From contig NZ_CAJE01000021.1 in assembly GCF_000308215.1 (NCBI RefSeq), forward strand, positions 62,001-126,000: DNA of 64,000 nt. Direction: 5' to 3'. This DNA comes from Methanomassiliicoccus luminyensis B10. GTDB taxonomy: Archaea; Thermoplasmatota; Thermoplasmata; Methanomassiliicoccales; Methanomassiliicoccaceae. The notes under the pieces were generated by a model that saw nothing but the letters and a program-made list of their open reading frames with translations, made no database searches and was not told the origin of the DNA. This document shows positions 59,659-64,000 of this stretch, in pieces (within the stretch, counting starts at the first letter, position 1; each line of letters starts with the position of its first letter). A program made the position numbers and the translations under genes.

Positions 59659-60843
59659 TTGTCCGATTCAGCGGCAAACCACATTGAAGAGAGCTTCGAG
59701 TTCGATTGTCCAGAGTGCGGCGCTCACATTGAGGGGGAGGTCGACCGCTGCCCCAAGTGCGGGGTGGAGTTCGTCATTGAGGAGGTCTCCGAGGCAGAGT
59801 GCCCCCAGTGCCACGAGACCATCCCGGTGGACTGCCTGAAATGCCCCTACTGCGGGCTTGCCTTCAGCGCTCCCTCGGAGGCCGAGGAGCCCCGGGCGGA
59901 GGTCCAGGAAGCGCCGGTGGAGGTGCGGCCGGCGATCGAGCCCGAGCCGGCAATGACCGAGATCGAGGAGGAGCCGCTCACCCCGGTGTTCAGGGCCGAG
60001 CCGGAACCGGAGCCGCAGATCGAGGCGCCTTCCGCACCCGTCTCCGCCCCCGCGAAAGCTCCAGCGGAGGACGGCCCCGCCGCCCCGGACCGGCTGAAGG
60101 ACGAGTTCTCAGAACTGGTCGGAAGGGTCAAGCCGCTTCTCGCGCTGGCCAAGGACTTCAGCATCGACGCCGTGGACGCCCGCAAGCTCATCAACCGCGC
60201 CGTGGAGCTCGGCAAGAACAAGGACGTGGAGGGTGCCGTCAGGACCCTCCGGGAGTGCTCCGCCGCGCTGGACCAGGCCATCGGCGCCTACATGGACAAG
60301 GAGTTCTCGGTGCTGGAGGAACTGGCCGAGGTGGCCAGGAAGACCGGCGGCGATCCCGACCCCATCGTGGCGGCCACCGAGAGCGCCAGGGCGATGCGCG
60401 CCCAGGGCGACGTCGAGGGGACCCTGACCAAGATCCGCGCCGGCAAGAAGTTCGCCGAGCAGCTGACCGGGCCGTACGTTTCCGCCCACGAGATGTACGA
60501 GGCCCTGGAGAAGCTGGTGCAGACCTCCGAGATCTTCTTCCTGGACGTGAGGGAGATCCGCAAGGTCCTGGGCGAATCGAAGGAGGCCGGGGAGAACGGC
60601 GACTGGAACACCATGGCCGCCCTGGCCCGCAAGGGGCGCGAGGACCTGGTCCGCATGCTGCCCGATCTCCTGAAGGGAGAGATGCACAAGGCCAAGCAGT
60701 CCATGATGGAAGCGAAGCTCCAGGGCAGGGACGTCAATGCCGGGGTCAAGGCCCTCAAGGAAGCGGCGTCGGCCGTGAAGCTGAAGCGCTACGAGGACGC
60801 GCTGTACCTGATGGCCGATCTCAAATCCTCCAAGAGCGCGTGA
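59659..60843 (+). CDS. Double zinc-ribbon protein with helical domain
   Basis: 394 residues with a TTG start. Two zinc ribbons: CPECGAHIEGEVDRCPKCG (about 16-34) and CPQCHETI ... CLKCPYCG (about 49-68). An acidic Pro-rich linker (70-140) leads to an all-helical Ala/Lys/Glu-rich domain (about 145-390) with repeating roughly 60-residue units. No enzyme motif. Convergent with the DnaA-like gene; their ends touch. A protein-interaction or scaffolding role is a guess. Confidence 0.7.
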   Translation: MSDSAANHIEESFEFDCPECGAHIEGEVDRCPKCGVEFVIEEVSEAECPQCHETIPVDCLKCPYCGLAFSAPSEAEEPRAEVQEAPVEVRPAIEPEPAMTEIEEEPLTPVFRAEPEPEPQIEAPSAPVSAPAKAPAEDGPAAPDRLKDEFSELVGRVKPLLALAKDFSIDAVDARKLINRAVELGKNKDVEGAVRTLRECSAALDQAIGAYMDKEFSVLEELAEVARKTGGDPDPIVAATESARAMRAQGDVEGTLTKIRAGKKFAEQLTGPYVSAHEMYEALEKLVQTSEIFFLDVREIRKVLGESKEAGENGDWNTMAALARKGREDLVRMLPDLLKGEMHKAKQSMMEAKLQGRDVNAGVKALKEAASAVKLKRYEDALYLMADLKSSKSA

Positions 60844-62688
60844 TCACGGCCGTATCGGTTCCAGCTCCCTCTCCAGAACGGCCTTCTCCTGGACGTTGAG
60901 GCTCTCCGGGCTTATCGACAGCAGGAAGACGGCGCTCCTCTCCGACACCTGGTCCACCAGGGAGCGGACGAAGCGTATCACCCCGTCGAAGGTGGCGGTG
61001 CTGATGAGGTAGTGCAGGTCGTCCAGAAGTACTATCGAGCGCCCCTCCCGGCGGACGTGGTCCTCCACCAGCCTCACGATCTTCTCCAGCGAGGGCTGCA
61101 CGGTCCTCTCGTCCCTGGACTCGTATTCCGTCATCCAGTAAACGTCGGCCTTCCGCCCGGCCAGCCTGGTCCGCACCGCCGAGGGGTTGCTGCGGGTGAA
61201 CACCTGGGCGCGGAAGCCCATGTCCAGCATGGACAGCAGCAGGTCGTAGGAGCGGTCCGGCCTCGATTCCTCGACCAGGTAGGAGCGCTTCTCCACCAGC
61301 TCCGGGAGCCTGCCGCTCTCGGGGACCTCCGCGCTCCCCAGAACCTCCCGCGCCAGCTCCAGGGTTATGTCCGAACGCATCAGCGAGGCGAAGGCGATGA
61401 CGCGGTCCATCTCGCTCCCCAGCTGGCTGATGTTGTCGGAGAACCGGTCGGCCACGAAGCCCATGACCTCCTGGGGGATCTCCAGGCCCTCCTCGATCAC
61501 CATCCTCTCCAGGATGTTCACCCTGGCCCGGCGGTCCGGCGGGGACAGGTCCACCACCAGCCCCGGCTCCAGGCACGAGGACAGGCGCTCCGACAGCGCG
61601 GGCACCTCTCTCAGCGGGCGGTCCGAGGTGAGCACCACCTGCTTGCCGCCGGACAACAGCGAGCTGATAGTACGGAACAGCTCCTCTTGCATCCTGTCCC
61701 TGCCGGCGGCGGACTGCAGGTCGTCCACCAGCAGAACGTCCGCCCGCTCGATGCCCTGGCGCAGTTCCCCGTTCCGGGAGGACAGCGACTCCACCTGCTT
61801 CTCGTCCAGCGACTCCAGCGGCAGGTACAGCACATTGGCGTCCGGACGCCCCTTCCTCACCTGGTTGCCGATGGCCTGCAGCAGGTGCGTCTTGCCCAGC
61901 CCGGACCGCCCCTGCACCAGCAGGGGGTTGTATGTTTCCCCGGGGCTCCCCGCCACGGCCCTGGCGGCGGCCTCGGCGAAGCGCGAGCCGGGGCTGAGCA
62001 CGAAGTTGTCGAAGGTATAGAATGGGTCCATGCGAGGGAGCATGGCCGTCTGCTCCCCCGAGGCGCACTGGGGGCAGTACCCCAGGAGATCGGTCGGCCC
62101 CCCGCACTCCGGGCAGGTGGACATCTCAGGGCCCAGGGAGCGCATCTTGTGGTACTGGAGCACCATATCGTAGATCCCCAGGACCTGCTTGTCGGCCTTC
62201 TCCCCCACGATGACCGCGGCGGAGCGGAAAGTGTCCATCAGGTGCTCGCTGATGTTCCCGGGGTCGGCGTTCCGGAGCTTCTCCTGGCGCAGCTTGTCCG
62301 CCGAGGGGCGGTCCTTGGGGGCGCCCAGCCTTCTGACGCGGGCCTGGGGGAACAGGGCCTCGAGGTCATTCAGCCCCACCTTGCCGTGCAGCGTGATCGC
62401 CGCCTCCGGTTGGACCGAGTCGAACCACAGGTACCGGGCCGCCTTGTCCCCCAGGAACCACATCTCCTCGGAGCCGGGAGGCCTGAACACGTACATGCAC
62501 AGGATGGGGATGCCAGCGGAGAGGGAGATCAGGCCTTCCGAGCGCTCTCCCTCCTTGGACAGGCTTACCTTCAGGTATCCTGCGTGGGAGGCCCCCTTCG
62601 CCTTCTCAAGGGCCTCCGTGACAATGTTCTCGCCTCCTCTCCATCGGGAGGCGATCTGTCCCTGCGGGACTCCCAGCTCAAGTAGCAC
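60844..62688 (-). CDS. DnaA-type AAA+ ATPase with zinc ribbon and DUF835-like C-terminal domain
   Basis: 614 residues, GTG start. Residues 1-185: unrecognised alpha/beta domain. Residues 192-208: zinc ribbon CPECGG ... CPQC. Residues 222-455: DnaA-type AAA+ core, with DPFYTFDNFVLSPGSRFAEA, Walker A GRSGLGKTHLLQAIG, Walker B DVLLVDDLQ, sensor 1 LTSDRPLREVP and PPDRRARVNIL. Where bacterial DnaA has the arginine finger (SRFEWGL) this reads SSCLEPGL, and the sensor II Arg of NIRELEGAL is Ser (NISQLGSEM). Domain IV is replaced by residues 468-611, DUF835-like, with SIVLLDDLHYLI. It is not a standard initiator; a signalling or remodelling ATPase is more likely. Confidence 0.82.
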   Translation of the reverse strand: MLLELGVPQGQIASRWRGGENIVTEALEKAKGASHAGYLKVSLSKEGERSEGLISLSAGIPILCMYVFRPPGSEEMWFLGDKAARYLWFDSVQPEAAITLHGKVGLNDLEALFPQARVRRLGAPKDRPSADKLRQEKLRNADPGNISEHLMDTFRSAAVIVGEKADKQVLGIYDMVLQYHKMRSLGPEMSTCPECGGPTDLLGYCPQCASGEQTAMLPRMDPFYTFDNFVLSPGSRFAEAAARAVAGSPGETYNPLLVQGRSGLGKTHLLQAIGNQVRKGRPDANVLYLPLESLDEKQVESLSSRNGELRQGIERADVLLVDDLQSAAGRDRMQEELFRTISSLLSGGKQVVLTSDRPLREVPALSERLSSCLEPGLVVDLSPPDRRARVNILERMVIEEGLEIPQEVMGFVADRFSDNISQLGSEMDRVIAFASLMRSDITLELAREVLGSAEVPESGRLPELVEKRSYLVEESRPDRSYDLLLSMLDMGFRAQVFTRSNPSAVRTRLAGRKADVYWMTEYESRDERTVQPSLEKIVRLVEDHVRREGRSIVLLDDLHYLISTATFDGVIRFVRSLVDQVSERSAVFLLSISPESLNVQEKAVLERELEPIRP

Positions 62689-62725
62689 GGTCTTCGGGCG
62701 AGGGAACGCCTCATGGAGATAAAAG

Positions 62726-62734
62726 CATTTATAC
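62726..62734 (-). promoter_or_regulatory. TATA box of the DnaA-like gene
   Basis: GTATAAATG on the minus strand about 42 nt from the GTG; initiation near 62704 leaves a leader of about 16 nt. Confidence 0.55.
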
Positions 62735-62990
62735 CCCAGTAGCCAGAAAACTCACTACCTCGATCATGGGCTGAATAACATCGTTCACAAAGATGCCATT
62801 TCAATGACGGCATGTACTAAACCCCCAAGCGCATCGTTCCCCATGAGCAGGCCGCACAACGCGGTAGCTTTCCAATATGAACTGCATGTAGCCAGAGTGC
62901 GAATTGCATAGTCGGCGACACCGACCAGATGTTCCGCACCGTCAAAAGATATAGGACGACAGGAGGTACAACAGCAAGTTGGGCAGCTGA
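62735..62990. other. Gene-free region upstream of the TnpB remnant
   Basis: No credible coding frame; mixed composition, lower in GC than the flanks. It probably contains the eroded left part of the IS1341-type element, but I see no recognisable TnpB motif here. Confidence 0.35.
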
Positions 62991-63221
62991 TCGCTCGCCG
63001 AGCTGGCTCGGTTCGTCCGGTATGAGGCGGAGGCGCTAGGAAAGCAAGTAACGCTTATCGATCCACACTACACCTCCCAGACCTGTTCCGAATGCGGTCA
63101 CGTATCTCGAAGCAACAGAACAGGAAGGCAGTTCAGCTGCATCCGGTGCGGGTTCACGCTCGATGCAGGCACGGGAAGGCGGCAGGCTCCGTGTCAGCGA
63201 GCCGAACGCAGCGAGCGATGA
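62991..63221 (+). pseudogene. TnpB (IS200/IS605-IS1341 type) C-terminal remnant
   Basis: An open stretch between stops at 62988 and 63219 translates to ARFVRYEAEALGKQVTLIDP, then HYTSQTCSECGHVSR and FSCIRCGFTLDAG: the RuvC-flanking segment and CxxC...CxxC zinc ribbon of TnpB. The expected DADxNAA motif is broken after LDAG, and the N-terminal two-thirds are missing, so the gene is dead. Confidence 0.8.
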
Positions 63222-63236
63222 GGCCGAGCTCAGCTG

Positions 63237-63262
63237 CAAGCCCGCATATTTATGTGTGGGTA
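63237..63262 (+). mobile_element. Right-end hairpin of the IS1341-type remnant
   Basis: Downstream of the TnpB remnant CAAGCCCGCATATTTATGTG continues into TGGGTAG. The imperfect hairpin (CCCGCATA / TATGTGTGGG) and its CAAGCCC...GGGTAG frame match the conserved right end of archaeal IS200/IS605-family elements, where the omega-RNA scaffold ends. Confidence 0.55.
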
Positions 63263-63313
63263 GCCGACGGGCCGATTACCGCCTCCTGGTCCAGCGGACC
63301 CCGGTGAAGAAAG

Positions 63314-63321
63314 TTATAAAT
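63314..63321 (+). promoter_or_regulatory. TATA box of the tRNA-Thr gene
   Basis: TTATAAAT about 33 nt upstream of the mature tRNA 5' end. Confidence 0.6.
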
Positions 63322-63350
63322 CAGGGGATGGCTTGAAGGAGCACCGCTAT

Positions 63351-63454
63351 GCCACTGTAGCTCAGCGGCAGTCCGGTCGTTGATGGCCAGACCGCGAAAG
63401 AGCGACGGTTTCGTAAACCGTAGGCCGGGGGTTCGATCCCCTCCAGTGGCTCCA
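63351..63454 (+). tRNA. tRNA-Thr (anticodon CGT), with a D-arm insertion and encoded CCA
   Basis: Acceptor GCCACTG/CAGTGGC, D stem GCTC/GAGC, anticodon stem ACGGT/ACCGT with loop TTCGTAA (anticodon CGT, reads ACG), T stem GGGGG/CCCTC with loop TTCGATC, discriminator T, then CCA. A 29-nt insertion separates the D loop from the 3' half of the D stem; without it the tRNA is a normal 72-mer. G1-C72, C2-G71 and U73 fit archaeal threonine identity. Confidence 0.9.
63371..63399 (+). other. Probable tRNA intron in the D arm
   Basis: 29 nt between AGCGGCA and GAGC (boundaries can slide by one G). It can form a CGGTC/GACCG hairpin. Archaea have introns at such non-canonical positions, removed by the splicing endonuclease, but I could not draw a clean bulge-helix-bulge. 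Confidence 0.6.
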
Positions 63455-63471
63455 CTCATTCTTCCGGGAGC

Positions 63472-64000
63472 TTACTCTCTGGTCAGGTACTCCTTCACGA
63501 TCTTCATCGCGCACACGTCCCCGCACATCGAGCAGCCCTCGCTGCCGGGGGTGATGCCCCGGGCGCGATACTCCCGCGCCTTCTCCGGGTCGAGGGCCTC
63601 GGCGAACATGCCCTCCCAGTCCAGGGCCTTGCGCGCTTGTGACATCCTGAGGTCGCGGTCCTTGCCCCGCCCCCGGGCCGCGTCGGCGGCGTGGGCGGCG
63701 ATCTTGCTGGCGATGAGCCCTTCCTTTACGTCTTCCGGCGTCGGCAGGGACAGGTGCTCCGCTGGGGTCACGTAGCACAGGAAGTCCGCGCCGTGGTAGG
63801 CGGCCAGCGTCCCCCCGATGGCGGCGGTGATGTGGTCGTAGCCAGGCGCGATGTCCGTGACCAGCGGCCCCAGCACGTAGAACGGCGCGCCGTCGCACAC
63901 CGCTTTCTGCAGCCTCACGTTGGCCTCGATCTGATCCAGGGGGACGTGCCCCGGGCCCTCCACCATTGCCTGCACGCCGGCCTTGCGGGAGCGGCGGACA
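63472..64000 (-). CDS. thiC: Phosphomethylpyrimidine synthase ThiC (N-terminus cut by window edge)
   Basis: The last about 175 residues of ThiC; the frame is open to position 64000, so the visible start at 63975 is not real. Conserved [55 protein letters not shown], and the C-terminal cluster motif [11 protein letters not shown] (spacing Cx2Cx3C). ThiC converts aminoimidazole ribotide to the thiamin pyrimidine by radical SAM chemistry. The stop is about 20 bases from the convergent tRNA. Confidence 0.95.
   Translation of the reverse strand, partial: VRRSRKAGVQAMVEGPGHVPLDQIEANVRLQKAVCDGAPFYVLGPLVTDIAPGYDHITAAIGGTLAAYHGADFLCYVTPAEHLSLPTPEDVKEGLIASKIAAHAADAARGRGKDRDLRMSQARKALDWEGMFAEALDPEKAREYRARGITPGSEGCSMCGDVCAMKIVKEYLTRE

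Noticed and set aside
60844-62688. Considered as a bona fide bacterial-type DnaA initiator
   Set aside because: No domain IV helix-turn-helix, arginine finger and sensor II Arg replaced, and unrelated flanking domains.
62571-62813. An 80-codon minus-strand frame overlapping the start of the DnaA-like gene
   Set aside because: Arg-rich out-of-frame translation across its promoter; no homology recognised.
63250-63459. A 69-codon minus-strand frame across the tRNA region
   Set aside because: It lies over the tRNA-Thr gene; tRNA structure explains the sequence.
1-64000. CRISPR arrays
   Set aside because: No regularly spaced direct repeats and no cas genes were seen.

Overview
The window is a gene-dense, GC-rich stretch of an archaeal chromosome. 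Information processing is plainly archaeal: A-type ATP synthase, Orc1/Cdc6, MCM, PriS, prefoldin, ribosomal protein LX/eL20, Nmd3, Tsr3, TiaS and an S26B signal peptidase. Promoters are archaeal TATA boxes, and many sit about 26 nt from the start codon, implying leaderless mRNAs. Gene content suggests a euryarchaeon of the Thermoplasmata, plausibly Methanomassiliicoccales. That is an inference: no methanogenesis gene lies inside the window.

Layout. 1-8.4 kb: the A1Ao ATP synthase operon on the minus strand (H-I-K-E-C-F-A-B-D, the last cut by the window edge). 8.5-13.5 kb: dCMP deaminase-like enzyme, signal peptidase, Orc1/Cdc6 with an intergenic region holding two origin-recognition-box (ORB) motifs, and HflX. 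13.5-19.4 kb: small exported protein, TiaS, a bacterial-type thiolase, a low-GC NYN-domain island, M20 peptidase, riboflavin-pathway reductase. 19.4-28.2 kb: LX-prefoldin-FtsY operon, radical SAM protein, membrane proteins, PriS, HtpX, PHP protein, and a hexulose-phosphate synthase/RraA fusion. 28.3-32.5 kb: KaiC-like ATPase pair, two pilin-like genes, a small winged helix protein, a frameshifted esterase, RDD protein. 32.7-35.6 kb: ArsC-like and ArsB-like genes, a 40-residue Lys/Ala/Pro-rich gene, Tsr3. 35.8-42.7 kb: an MCM gene interrupted by four inteins, then DUF424 and Nmd3. 42.7-48 kb: CinA-like gene, ABC-2 exporter, two-subunit fumarate hydratase, surface protein. 48.2-55.4 kb: a 1794-residue Lhr-like helicase, HTH regulator, OGG glycosylase, adenosine-specific kinase. 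55.6-63 kb: FecBCD-like ABC importer, endonuclease IV-like protein, zinc-ribbon protein, and a 614-residue protein with a DnaA-type AAA+ core. 63-64 kb: decayed TnpB element, tRNA-Thr(CGT) with a D-arm insertion, and ThiC (cut by the window edge).

Replication and genome-maintenance genes recur across the window (Orc1/Cdc6 with candidate origin, PriS, MCM, Lhr, OGG, endonuclease IV family). The most unusual items are the archaeal DnaA-like ATPase, which keeps Walker motifs but appears to lack the arginine finger, sensor II Arg and DNA-binding domain IV; the MCM with four inteins at four catalytic-core sites; and the tRNA-Thr insertion at a non-anticodon position.
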